From positions 1 to 14,901 of the forward strand of contig JANXXW010000268.1 of the NCBI GenBank assembly GCA_025350425.1: a stretch of DNA of 14,901 bases, written 5' to 3'. Source of the stretch: Rhodospirillales bacterium. GTDB lineage: Bacteria > Pseudomonadota > Alphaproteobacteria > Acetobacterales > Acetobacteraceae. This document shows positions 1-7,150 of this stretch, piece by piece. The notes under the pieces were generated by a model. That model did no database searches and had not been told where the DNA came from. It saw only the letters and a list, made by a program, of their open reading frames with translations. Made by a program: the position numbers and the translations under genes. How positions within the stretch are numbered: the stretch's first letter is position 1; each line of letters starts with the position of its first letter.

Positions 1-358
1 CGGTCTCGCCATCGCGGCGGGCGGGCAGGGCTATGCGGCAAGTGTGCGGCAGCTCGGTGCGAAGCCGCTGCGCGTGTATCTCGCGCATGTGCTGCCGAAC
101 ATTGCGAGCACGCTGATCGTATCGGCCACGCTGTCGTTTCCCGAGGTCATCCTGTTGGAGAGCGGGCTGTCGTTCCTGGGGCTGGGCGTGCAGCCGCCCC
201 TGACGAGCCTGGGCAACATGGTGGGATATGCCCGCGAATACATGCAGCGCGCGCCGTGGATATTGCTGTCACCGAGCGTCGTGATCGTGGCGACGACGCT
301 GTGTGTGGGCGTGATGGGCGACTGGCTGCGCGACCGGCTGGACCCCACGCTCGATTAA
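1..358 (+). CDS. ABC transporter permease, DppC/OppC/GsiD type (3' end only)
   Basis: Only about the last 118 residues are in the window; the reading frame is open from base 2 and stops at TAA 356-358. The visible part has the conserved EAA-type cytoplasmic loop (YAASVRQLGA then LRVYLAHVLPN) that docks on the ATPase, followed by LSFLGLGVQPP and a final hydrophobic segment ending in GDWLRDRLDPTLD. These are the hallmarks of the C-terminal half of the second inner-membrane permease of dipeptide, oligopeptide, nickel or glutathione importers. Substrate cannot be told from this piece. It is the last gene of its operon: the next gene, aroE, is convergent and ends 14 bases away, so no DppD/DppF ATPase follows. 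A GsiA-like double ATPase of the matching transporter class sits about 10.5 kb away on the other strand. Family assignment is firm; the specific name is not. Confidence 0.9.
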   Translation, partial: GLAIAAGGQGYAASVRQLGAKPLRVYLAHVLPNIASTLIVSATLSFPEVILLESGLSFLGLGVQPPLTSLGNMVGYAREYMQRAPWILLSPSVVIVATTLCVGVMGDWLRDRLDPTLD

Positions 359-372
359 GCTTCTCCCCCGCA

Positions 373-1239
373 CTACCCGATCGTCGCCTCCACCGCCGTG
401 CGAAGCTCCGAGGTGATGTCTGGCAGGGTACCCCACCAGGCGTGGAAGGCAGGGCGGGCCTGGTGGAGCAGCATCCCGAGGCCGTTCACCGTGGGGTTGC
501 GGCGTGCGCGGGCTTCGGTGAGGAGCCGGGTGCTCAGCGGGTTGTAGACGATGTCGCATACGAGCGCGTCCGCGGGCAGGGTTGCGAGGTCCAGCTCCAA
601 CGGGGGTTGGCCGATCATTCCCTGATTGGTGGTATTGACCAGCAGCGTGCAGCCGGCCAGGGCGGCGTGGCGCTCGGGCCAGTCCAGCGTCACGACATTG
701 CCGCCGAACATCGCTGCCAGTTCGTCCGCGCGGGCCCGGGTGCGGTTGAGCAGGCGGATTTCGGGGGCGCCTTCGTCCAGCAGGCTGGCGACCACCGATC
801 TGGCACCACCGCCGGCTCCGATGACCACGGCGGGGCCAGAATCTCCACGCCAGTCGGCCTTGCCGTCGCGCAGGCTGGCGATGAAGCCGTAGCCGTCTTT
901 GTTGTAGCCACTCAGCGAACCATCGGGTTCGACGACGACGAGGTTGACCGCGCCCAGGCGCATGGCCACGGGATCGAGGCGATCAACCACGCGCGCGGCC
1001 GCTTCCTTATGTGGCAGGGTGACGTTGCAGCCGGCGAAGCCCAGCGCTGCCAGGCCGCGCAACGCGGCTTCCACGCAGCCGGGCTGCACCGGCATCGGCA
1101 CATATACGCCGGCAATGCCGTAGTGCTTCAGCCAGTAGGTATGCAGCATGGGCGAGCGGGACTGGAACACCGGCCAGCCGATCAGGCCGGCGGCCTTGAA
1201 CGGCAAGGGAGGCGTTTCATCATCCTGACGATGTGACAA
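373..1239 (-). CDS. aroE: Shikimate dehydrogenase (NADP+)
   Basis: Reduces 3-dehydroshikimate to shikimate with NADPH in aromatic amino acid biosynthesis; cytosolic. The 288-residue product has the substrate-site SRSP motif near the N-terminus, NVTLPHK with the catalytic Lys, and NKDGYGF containing the catalytic Asp. A Rossmann loop GAGGGAR follows, then NRT, which normally contacts the NADP 2'-phosphate, VNTT, and the C-terminal NGLGMLLHQ with the substrate-binding Gln. The frame is open upstream to 1425, but that would run antisense into selO. I chose TTG 1237-1239 because AAGGA lies 9 bases upstream (1249-1253) and the resulting length fits the family. A GTG at 1300-1302 is the alternative and has no visible Shine-Dalgarno. 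One oddity is Lys in place of the usual Thr in the N-T-D-G motif. The gene is divergent from selO and convergent with the permease gene. Confidence 0.93.
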   Translation of the reverse strand: MSHRQDDETPPLPFKAAGLIGWPVFQSRSPMLHTYWLKHYGIAGVYVPMPVQPGCVEAALRGLAALGFAGCNVTLPHKEAAARVVDRLDPVAMRLGAVNLVVVEPDGSLSGYNKDGYGFIASLRDGKADWRGDSGPAVVIGAGGGARSVVASLLDEGAPEIRLLNRTRARADELAAMFGGNVVTLDWPERHAALAGCTLLVNTTNQGMIGQPPLELDLATLPADALVCDIVYNPLSTRLLTEARARRNPTVNGLGMLLHQARPAFHAWWGTLPDITSELRTAVEATIG

Positions 1240-1343
1240 TCCGGCGTGTCCTTGCTTATTGGAACCTCCCGAGGAGATGACTTCACGCTGCGGGAGACCC
1301 ACTTTAGGGGTTAATGCTGCATCTGTGACAGAGAGATATTCCC
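1240..1343. promoter_or_regulatory. Divergent aroE/selO intergenic region
   Basis: About 104 bases separate the two divergent starts and must hold both promoters, unless transcription comes from elsewhere. I see no convincing -35/-10 pair on either strand. Toward aroE there is only a weak pair, CTGTCA and TAAAGT, with a 19-base spacer. Purine-rich GAGAG lies about 8 bases before the selO GTG start and can serve as its ribosome binding site. Confidence 0.3.
1249..1253 (-). promoter_or_regulatory. Ribosome binding site deciding the aroE start
   Basis: AAGGA on the minus strand, 9 bases before TTG 1237-1239. It is the only good Shine-Dalgarno in the upstream part of the frame and favours the TTG start over the upstream GTG at 1300-1302. 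Confidence 0.5.
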
Positions 1344-2802
1344 GTGTGGATCGCCTTCGATAACAGCTATGCGCGCCTGCCGGAACGTTTCCACGCCCGG
1401 GTGTCGCCCACGCCGGTGGCAGCACCTCGGCTGATCCGGTTGAATGTGGCGTTGGCCGAAAGCCTCGGGCTCGATCCCGCGGCGCTGGCCAGCCCGGACG
1501 GCGTGGCGATGCTGGCGGGCAACCGCGTGGAAGCAGGTTCCGAGCCGATCGCAGCGGCCTATGCCGGTCACCAGTTCGGCGGCTTCTCCCCGCAACTCGG
1601 CGACGGACGCGCCATCCTGCTCGGCGAGATCATTGGGCGCGACGGTATCCGGCGCGACCTGCAGTTGAAGGGGTCCGGGCGCACGCCGTTCTCGCGCGGC
1701 GGGGACGGGCGAGCGGCGCTGGGGCCGGTGCTGCGGGAGTATCTCATCAGCGAGGCGATGTGGGCGCTCGGCATCAAAACCACGCGCTCGCTGGCGGCGG
1801 TGCTGACCGGCGAGGCGGTGGCGCGCGAAACCATGCTGCCGGGCGCGGTGCTGACGCGCGTGGCCACCAGCCACATCCGCGTCGGCACGTTCCAGTTCTT
1901 TGCCGCCCGCGGCGATCTGGATGCGACCCGGTTGCTGGCGGACCATGTGATCGCGCGGCATTACCCGGACGCGGCGCACGCAGCGCGGCCGTACCGGGCG
2001 CTGCTGGACGCCGTGGTGGCCGCGCAGGCGGACCTCGTCGCGCGCTGGCTGCTGATCGGGTTCATCCACGGCGTGATGAACACCGATAACACCAGCGTTG
2101 CCGGTGAGACCATCGACTATGGCCCGTGCGCGTTCATGGACGCCTACGACCCCGCCACCGTATTCAGCTCGATCGACCATGCCGGACGCTACGCCTACTC
2201 GAACCAGCCCAGCATCGCGCACTGGAACGTCGCCCGCCTGGCCGAGGCGCTGATGCCGTTGATGGACACGGATGAGGGGCGCGCGCTGGAACAGGCGAAG
2301 GAGTCGCTCGGTGCGTTCGCCGGCCAGTTCGAGACCGCCTATATGGGCGGGCTGGCGCGCAAGATCGGTCTGCAAACCGAGCGGCAGGGCGACGCCGCCC
2401 TGATCCGACCTGCTGACCCGCATGGGCACTGGTGGTGCCGACTTCACGCTCACGTTCCGGCGCCTGTCCGAGCCGGATGCCGGCACGCGGGTCCGCACAT
2501 TGTTCACGGATCCCGCCGCCTTCGATGCGTGGGAGGCGGACTGGCGCGCGCGGCTGGCGCACGACGCAGGCGACGCGGAAAGTCGTGGCATTGCCATGCG
2601 CGCGATCAACCCGGCGTTCATACCGCGCAACCATCGCGTGCAGGCCGCGATCGACGCCGGCGTGGAACGCCAGGATTTCGCGCCCTTCGAGGAGTTGCTT
2701 GAAGTGCTCTCGCGCCCGTTCGACGACCGGCCGGAGTTCGCGCGGTATATGGAGCCGCCAGATCAGGACCAGCGCGTGTATCAGACCTTCTGCGGCACCT
2801 GA
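1344..2802 (+). pseudogene. selO: SelO/YdiU protein adenylyltransferase, frameshifted
   Basis: SelO is a pseudokinase-fold enzyme that transfers AMP to protein Ser/Thr/Tyr, linked to redox stress in known members. From GTG 1344 the first frame encodes about 354 good residues: [28 protein letters not shown], the ATP-site Lys109 in [13 protein letters not shown], Glu132, Arg172 and Arg179, catalytic Asp248-Asn249 in MNTDNTS, and metal-binding Asp258 in DYGPCAF. Near 2406 homology jumps to the +1 frame (DLLTRM, then [13 protein letters not shown]) and continues to TGA 2800-2802, ending YQTFCGT with the C-terminal Cys typical of the family. Adding two bases in c|gac restores ALI-R-DLL and a total of about 486 residues, the normal length. 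Without correction the first frame runs to 2702 with about 98 junk residues and no C-terminal Cys. Every other key residue is intact, so the break is recent or a sequencing error. Confidence 0.9.
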
Positions 2803-2876
2803 GCGGCGCGTTCGCCAGGGCCGTCATAGACCCAGGCCAACGTGTCGTGCCAATCCTTGGGAGGTTTGGCGCGCAT
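2781..2876 (-). CDS. Possible short ORF or gene remnant, 31 aa
   Basis: ATG 2874-2876 to TGA 2781-2783 encodes MRAKPPKDWHDTLAWVYDG and so on, ending AAQVPQKV. It overlaps the last 22 bases of selO on the opposite strand. The frame is open a further 16 codons upstream (to TGA 2925-2927) with equally protein-like residues, but without another start codon. The Shine-Dalgarno is poor (GAG 4 bases before ATG). I do not recognise the sequence. Its composition (two Trp, Tyr, Lys, Asp) is less like the Arg/Ala-rich translations typical of GC-rich shadow frames, so it may be the tail of a decayed gene or a real small protein. The evidence is weak. Confidence 0.22.
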   Translation of the reverse strand: MRAKPPKDWHDTLAWVYDGPGERAAQVPQKV

Positions 2877-2914
2877 GATCTCGGTGTTCTTCGGTCCCGA
2901 TGCTCCGCGAACGT

Positions 2915-2924
2915 CAGTATACTG
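2915..2924. promoter_or_regulatory. Palindrome overlapping a possible -10 box upstream of the liv operon
   Basis: CAGTATACTG is a perfect 10-base palindrome 78 bases before the binding-protein ATG. It contains TATACT (2918-2923), a one-mismatch -10 hexamer. No good -35 lies 16-18 bases upstream, so this may be an activator-dependent or repressor-covered promoter. A flanking G/C pair (2913/2926) extends the symmetry across a T-T mismatch. The rest of the selO-liv gap (2803-3001) shows nothing else I can name apart from the short antisense ORF. Confidence 0.35.
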
Positions 2925-3001
2925 TCAAGAAATTGGGGCGGTCTTACGCGGCAAGCGGCGGCATGTTATCGCTTGATCAGAAAAAACGGGGGATTCGCTT
3001 C

Positions 3002-4222
3002 ATGCGTCTTGGCAAACGTCACCTTCTGGCCGTCGGCACGAGCATTTTTGCACTTTCGATGGCGGCTGTTCCGGCGCAGGCGGCCGATCCCATCAAGATC
3101 GGGCTGTCCGGGCCGTTCACCGGCGGGTCGGCGTCGATGGGCGTGTCGATGCGGGACGGGGTGAAACTCGCGGTCAGCGAGATCAACAAGGCGGGCGGCG
3201 TGCTGGGGCGGCCGATCGCGCTGGTCGAGCGGGACGAGGAGGCCAAGAACGAGGTCGGCGTCCAAGTGGCGCAGGAGTTGATCAACAAGGAGCAGGTGGT
3301 CGCCACCCTCGGGTTCATCAACACCGGCGTGGCGCTGGCCAGCCAGCGCTTCTACGAGGAAGCGGAAATCCCCGTTATCAACAACGTGGCAACCGGGTCG
3401 CTCATCACGCAGCAGTTCAAGGCGCCGGAATACAAGTCCAACTACGTGTTCCGCACCGCCGCGAACGACCTGATCCAGTCTGAAATGATCGCTGATGAGG
3501 CGGTGACGCGGCAGGGCTTCAAGAAAATCGCGATCCTGGCCGACAGCACCAATTACGGCCAGCTCGGCCGCACGGACCTTGAGCATGCGTTGGCCAAGAG
3601 CGACGTGAAGCCGGTTGCCGAGGAGAAGTTCAACATCGGCGACACCGACATGACTTCGCAACTGTTGCGAGCCAAGCAGGCGGGGGCGGACGCGGTGCTG
3701 ACCTACGCGATCGGGCCGGAACTGGCGCAAATCGCGAACGGCATGGCCAAGCTGGGCTGGAAGGTGCCGATGATCGGCTCGTGGACCCTGGCCATGTCGA
3801 CCTTCATCGACAATGCCGGCGTGAACGGCGATGGCGCGATGATGCCACAGACGTTCATCCAGTTGCCGAACACGCCGAAGCGCAAGGCGTTCATCGACGC
3901 CTATCAGGCAGCCTACAAGACCGACCGTATCCCGAGCCCGGTATCGGCGGCCCAGGGCTACGACAGCGTCTACCTGCTCGCGGCGGCGATCAACCAGGCC
4001 AAGAGCACGGACGGCCCGAAGATACGCGCGGCGCTCGAGAATCTGCAGACCAAGGTCGAGGGCGTGGTCACGGTCTACGACCACCCCTATACGGCAACAG
4101 ACCATGAGGCGATCTCCGCCAATATTCCGGTGTTCGGCCTGGTAAAAGACGGGCGCGTGGTGCCGGCGCATCCCGAGGATGTGGCGGGCGACCAGGCAAT
4201 GCGGATCAAGCCGAAAGCCTGA
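3002..4222 (+). CDS. Periplasmic substrate-binding protein of a Liv/HAAT-type ABC importer
   Basis: Captures a small ligand in the periplasm and passes it to the LivH/LivM-G permease encoded just downstream. The 406-residue precursor has a Sec signal peptide (KR near residue 5, hydrophobic core LLAVGTSIFALSMAAV, cleavage after AQA at residue 27). The mature protein opens with DPIKIGLSGPFTGG and has the bilobed type 1 periplasmic-binding fold signatures: DGVKLAVSEINKAGGVLGRPI, VINNVATGS, KKIAILADSTNYG and SAAQGYDSVYLLAAAI. The start ATG 3002 has GGGGGA 8 bases upstream; an in-frame ATG at 2963 would bury the signal peptide and is rejected. The ligand-site region reads GFINTGVAL rather than the Ser-rich loop of E. 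coli LivJ/LivK, so the substrate may not be leucine, isoleucine or valine. The family is certain; the ligand is unknown. Confidence 0.93.
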   Translation: MRLGKRHLLAVGTSIFALSMAAVPAQAADPIKIGLSGPFTGGSASMGVSMRDGVKLAVSEINKAGGVLGRPIALVERDEEAKNEVGVQVAQELINKEQVVATLGFINTGVALASQRFYEEAEIPVINNVATGSLITQQFKAPEYKSNYVFRTAANDLIQSEMIADEAVTRQGFKKIAILADSTNYGQLGRTDLEHALAKSDVKPVAEEKFNIGDTDMTSQLLRAKQAGADAVLTYAIGPELAQIANGMAKLGWKVPMIGSWTLAMSTFIDNAGVNGDGAMMPQTFIQLPNTPKRKAFIDAYQAAYKTDRIPSPVSAAQGYDSVYLLAAAINQAKSTDGPKIRAALENLQTKVEGVVTVYDHPYTATDHEAISANIPVFGLVKDGRVVPAHPEDVAGDQAMRIKPKA

Positions 4223-4244
4223 TTGCCTCCCGCTCCCATCCCAA

Positions 4245-4268
4245 CCCTCTCCCCTCAAGGAGAGAGGG
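4245..4268 (+). other. Intergenic hairpin between binding protein and livH
   Basis: CCCTCTC (4245-4251) pairs with GAGAGGG (4262-4268); after one C-A mismatch, CC/GG continues the stem around a TCAA loop. It lies 22 bases after the binding-protein stop and 20 before livH. There is no T-run after it, so full termination is unlikely. It may protect the upstream mRNA from 3' decay or attenuate readthrough, raising binding protein over membrane subunits. CCCTCTCC/GGAGAGGG hairpins are a common form of dispersed intergenic repeat in GC-rich proteobacteria, but copy number cannot be judged here. Confidence 0.55.
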
Positions 4269-4288
4269 AGCAGCAATAAGGAACGTCA

Positions 4289-5164
4289 TTGCTCCAGATC
4301 CTCGCACAGCTGATCGTCAGCGGCATCTCGGTCGGGATGATCTACGCGGTCATCGCGTTCGGGTACCAGCTGACCTTCGCCACGTCCAAGACGCTGAATT
4401 TTGGCCAGGGCGAGGCACTAATGCTGGGCTCGCTGGTGGGTTGGACGGTGGTGGCATACACCGGCTACTGGCTGATGCTGCCTGTGGTGTTGGCGTTCGG
4501 GCTCGTGCAAGGCGCCGTGGTCGAGCGCCTGGGCGTGCGGCAGGCGATCAAGACCAAGTCCGAGAGCGGCTGGATCATGGCCACGATCGCGCTGGGCATC
4601 ATCTTTCGCAATCTCGCCGAGAACATCTGGGGCCGTGACGCGCTGAAGTTTCCCTCGCCGCTGCCGGAGACGCCGATCGCGCTGGGCGGGGTGCGCGTGC
4701 TGCCGATGGAGATCGCGATCGTGGTGGGCGCGATTGCGATGATGGCGGCGGTCGAGCTGTTCAACCGGCGTTCGATCTACGGCAAGGCGGTGGTGGCGAC
4801 CGCCAACGACCGCGATGCCGCCGGCCTGATGGGCATCAACACCGGCCGCGTCATCACCTTTTCCTATGCATTGTCGTCGCTGGCCGCAGCGTTCGCGGGC
4901 GTGCTGATCGCGCCGGTGACGTCCACCGGGGCCGCGATGGGCGGCGCGCTCGGGCTGAAGGCGTTCGCGGTGGCAATCATCGGTGGGCTGTCGAGCGGCG
5001 TGGGCGTGGTGGTCGGCGGGGTCATCCTGGGGATCACCGAGAACCTGACGGGCTACTACATCTCCACTGGCTACAAGGACGTACCGGGCCTCGTGTTGCT
5101 GCTGCTGGTGCTGTCGTTCCGTCCGGCCGGCCTGTTCGGGCGCGCCACGATCAAGAAGGTCTGA
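4289..5164 (+). CDS. livH: Branched-chain amino acid-type ABC permease LivH
   Basis: One of two inner-membrane permeases of the importer. The 291-residue product is strongly hydrophobic throughout, with about eight membrane segments. It carries LivH hallmarks: VSGISVGMIYAVIAFGYQLTF at the N-terminus, LNFGQGEALMLGS, the cytoplasmic coupling loop with ATANDRDAAGLMGINTGRVITFSYALSS, then GGLSSGVGVVVGG and the C-terminal LSFRPAGLFGR. It starts at TTG 4289-4291, with AAGGA 6 bases upstream (4278-4282); no ATG or GTG start near this point fits better. The next gene begins 3 bases after its stop, and AAGG inside the last codons of livH can act as that gene's ribosome binding site. Full length for the family. 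Confidence 0.93.
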   Translation: MLQILAQLIVSGISVGMIYAVIAFGYQLTFATSKTLNFGQGEALMLGSLVGWTVVAYTGYWLMLPVVLAFGLVQGAVVERLGVRQAIKTKSESGWIMATIALGIIFRNLAENIWGRDALKFPSPLPETPIALGGVRVLPMEIAIVVGAIAMMAAVELFNRRSIYGKAVVATANDRDAAGLMGINTGRVITFSYALSSLAAAFAGVLIAPVTSTGAAMGGALGLKAFAVAIIGGLSSGVGVVVGGVILGITENLTGYYISTGYKDVPGLVLLLLVLSFRPAGLFGRATIKKV

Positions 5165-5167
5165 GGG

Positions 5168-7150
5168 ATGCGCTTGAAACTTCCGCTCGCAGTGCTCGGC
5201 ATCGTGGCATTGCTGCTGTTCCCGTTCGTCATCACGAGCCCTTATTATGTGCATCTGGTGGCGACAATCGCGATCTTCGCCATCGTGGCGTTGGGGTTGG
5301 ATATCGTATTCGGCTACACCGGCGAGGTCTCGCTCGGGCACTCCGCGTTGTTCGGCATCGGCGCCTACACGTCGGGCGTGCTCGCGTTCCAGCTCGGCAT
5401 CGGGTTCCTGCCGTCAATCCCGTTCGCGATCGTGGTCGCGGCGGCCTTCGGCGCTGTGCTGGCGCTGCTGGCGCTGCGGGTGACGGGGCCGTATCTCGCG
5501 ATGGTGACGCTCGCGTTCGGCACGATCATCCAGATCCTGATCAACGAGATGACATTCCTGACCAACGGGCCGCTCGGCATCTCGGTGCGGGCGCCAGTGT
5601 ATTACGATTGGCGCGAGTGGGGCGGCGTCTTCGACATGTCGCTGGCGAAGATGCGAAACGTACAGAACTATTACGTTGATGCCGTGGCGTTGCTGATCAC
5701 GCTGGTGGTGGTGACACGGATCGTCGCGTCGCGCTGGGGCCGGGCGTTCGAAGCGTTGCGGGACAGCCCGATCGCATCGGACTGCATGGGCGTCTCGGTG
5801 TACAAGCATAAAGTGCTGGCGTTTGTGGTCTCGGCCGGGCTGGCGGGATTGGCGGGCTCGCTGTTCGCGTATTCGGAACAGTATATCGCGCCAAACAACT
5901 TCTCATTCGACCTTTCGATCACCTTCCTGCTCGCGGTCACCATGGGGGGGCGCAAGAGCCGCACCGGGCCAATCGTAGGAGCGGCGATCGTGGTGTTCCT
6001 GCCGAACCTGCTGGCCGATATCGTGCTGTTCCGCGAACTCGCGGGCGTGATCGCCGCGGTGGCGGTGGTGGCCGGTGGGATCAAGATGGTTCGCGATCCC
6101 GAAAGCCGCGCGCGCACCGCGATCCCCGTTGCGCTGTGCGTGGCGTTCTTCGTGTTCGCGCTGACACTGGAGAAGATCACCGACTTTAAGCTGACCGTGT
6201 TCGGCGCCATGATCCTGTTCGTCGTGTACTATCTGCCGGATGGTATTTTCGGCTTCCTGCGCCAGGGCGTCGCGTCAGTACGGCCGGGTTGGGTGCGTAT
6301 GCACGCGATGATCGAGGTGAAAGGCGACGAGGCGAGCGCGTGGGCTGCGACGCCGCCGCGTGTGGAGAGCGGACGGCCACTGCTCGAAGTGCGGCGGTTG
6401 CTGATGCAGTTCGGTGGGCTGAAGGCGCTCGACAACGTGGATATCGCGGTGATGCCGGGAACGATTCACGGGCTGATCGGGCCGAACGGATCGGGCAAGA
6501 GCACAACGATGAACGTGCTGACCGGGATCTATGCGCCGACCGGTGGTGAGGTGCTGTTCGAGGGCACGCCGATTTCGGGCCTGGCGCCGGCCGCCATTGC
6601 GGCCAAGGGCGTCGCGCGCACGTTCCAGAATGTCCAGTTGTTCGCGGAACTGACGCTGATCGAGAACGTCATGGTCGGGCTGCACCATACTTATGCGGGC
6701 TCGATGGCGGAGGTGGTGCTGGCCACCCCGCGCTCGGTGCGAGAGGAGGCGCGGGCGCGCGTCCGGGCGGCGAGCCTGCTGCGGTTCGTGGGGTTGGAGG
6801 CGCTGGCGAACGAGGAGGCGCGGAACCTGCCATACGGCAAACAGCGGCTGTTGGAGATTGCTCGAGCGCTGGCGCTCGACCCGAAGCTGCTGCTGCTGGA
6901 CGAGCCGGCGGCGGGACTGACTGCGCCCGATATCGTCGAGCTGAATCTCATTATTCGTAAAATCCGCGACCACGGTGTGACGATGATCTTGATCGAGCAT
7001 CACATGGATGTGGTGATGGGGCTGTGCGACACGGTGACCGTCCTGGATTTCGGCCAGAAGATCGCGGAGGGGAACCCAGCGCAGGTGCAGGCTGACCCGC
7101 GCGTGGTGGCGGCCTATCTCGGCGGCAGCCACGAGACGGTCGCCGCCTGA
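5168..7150 (+). CDS. livM/livG: Fused LivM permease - LivG ATPase
   Basis: A single 660-residue chain combining the second permease and one ATPase of the Liv importer. Residues 1-365 are LivM: hydrophobic segments from residue 5 on, GYTGEVSLGHSALFGIGAY (50-68), the coupling loop FEALRDSPIASDCMGVSVYKHK, and the terminal YYLPDGIFGF. Between about 290 and 340 there are roughly 40 additional residues with two hydrophobic stretches not found in minimal LivM. A linker of about 35 residues (370-404) leads to LivG: Walker A GPNGSGKST (438-446), Q-loop Gln487, signature LPYGKQ (554-559), Walker B LLLLDEP (574-580) and switch His611. The signature motif is the LivG-type variant of LSGGQ, and all catalytic residues are present. 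ATG 5168 follows livH closely and the stop TGA 7148-7150 overlaps the livF ATG by one base. There is no stop or frameshift between the halves. Confidence 0.93.
   Translation: MRLKLPLAVLGIVALLLFPFVITSPYYVHLVATIAIFAIVALGLDIVFGYTGEVSLGHSALFGIGAYTSGVLAFQLGIGFLPSIPFAIVVAAAFGAVLALLALRVTGPYLAMVTLAFGTIIQILINEMTFLTNGPLGISVRAPVYYDWREWGGVFDMSLAKMRNVQNYYVDAVALLITLVVVTRIVASRWGRAFEALRDSPIASDCMGVSVYKHKVLAFVVSAGLAGLAGSLFAYSEQYIAPNNFSFDLSITFLLAVTMGGRKSRTGPIVGAAIVVFLPNLLADIVLFRELAGVIAAVAVVAGGIKMVRDPESRARTAIPVALCVAFFVFALTLEKITDFKLTVFGAMILFVVYYLPDGIFGFLRQGVASVRPGWVRMHAMIEVKGDEASAWAATPPRVESGRPLLEVRRLLMQFGGLKALDNVDIAVMPGTIHGLIGPNGSGKSTTMNVLTGIYAPTGGEVLFEGTPISGLAPAAIAAKGVARTFQNVQLFAELTLIENVMVGLHHTYAGSMAEVVLATPRSVREEARARVRAASLLRFVGLEALANEEARNLPYGKQRLLEIARALALDPKLLLLDEPAAGLTAPDIVELNLIIRKIRDHGVTMILIEHHMDVVMGLCDTVTVLDFGQKIAEGNPAQVQADPRVVAAYLGGSHETVAA

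Noticed and set aside
256..1236. 326-codon plus-strand frame across aroE
   Set aside because: Antisense to aroE, Gly/Arg/His-rich, no motifs.
2395..2415. Programmed ribosomal frameshifting in selO
   Set aside because: No slippery heptamer, no downstream pseudoknot that I can see, and selO is not known to use recoding at this point. A mutation or sequence error is simpler.
1311..2630. 439-codon minus-strand frame across selO
   Set aside because: Antisense shadow with no recognisable domain; the plus strand carries SelO's conserved residues.
2966..4276. 436-codon open frame on the minus strand across the binding-protein gene
   Set aside because: It is antisense to a clear family member and Arg/His/Leu-rich, a by-product of GC-rich third positions. 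Its first residues are just the translated intergenic hairpin.
4418..5341. 307-codon minus-strand frame across livH and livM
   Set aside because: His/Arg/Gln-rich low-complexity translation opposite two hydrophobic permease genes.
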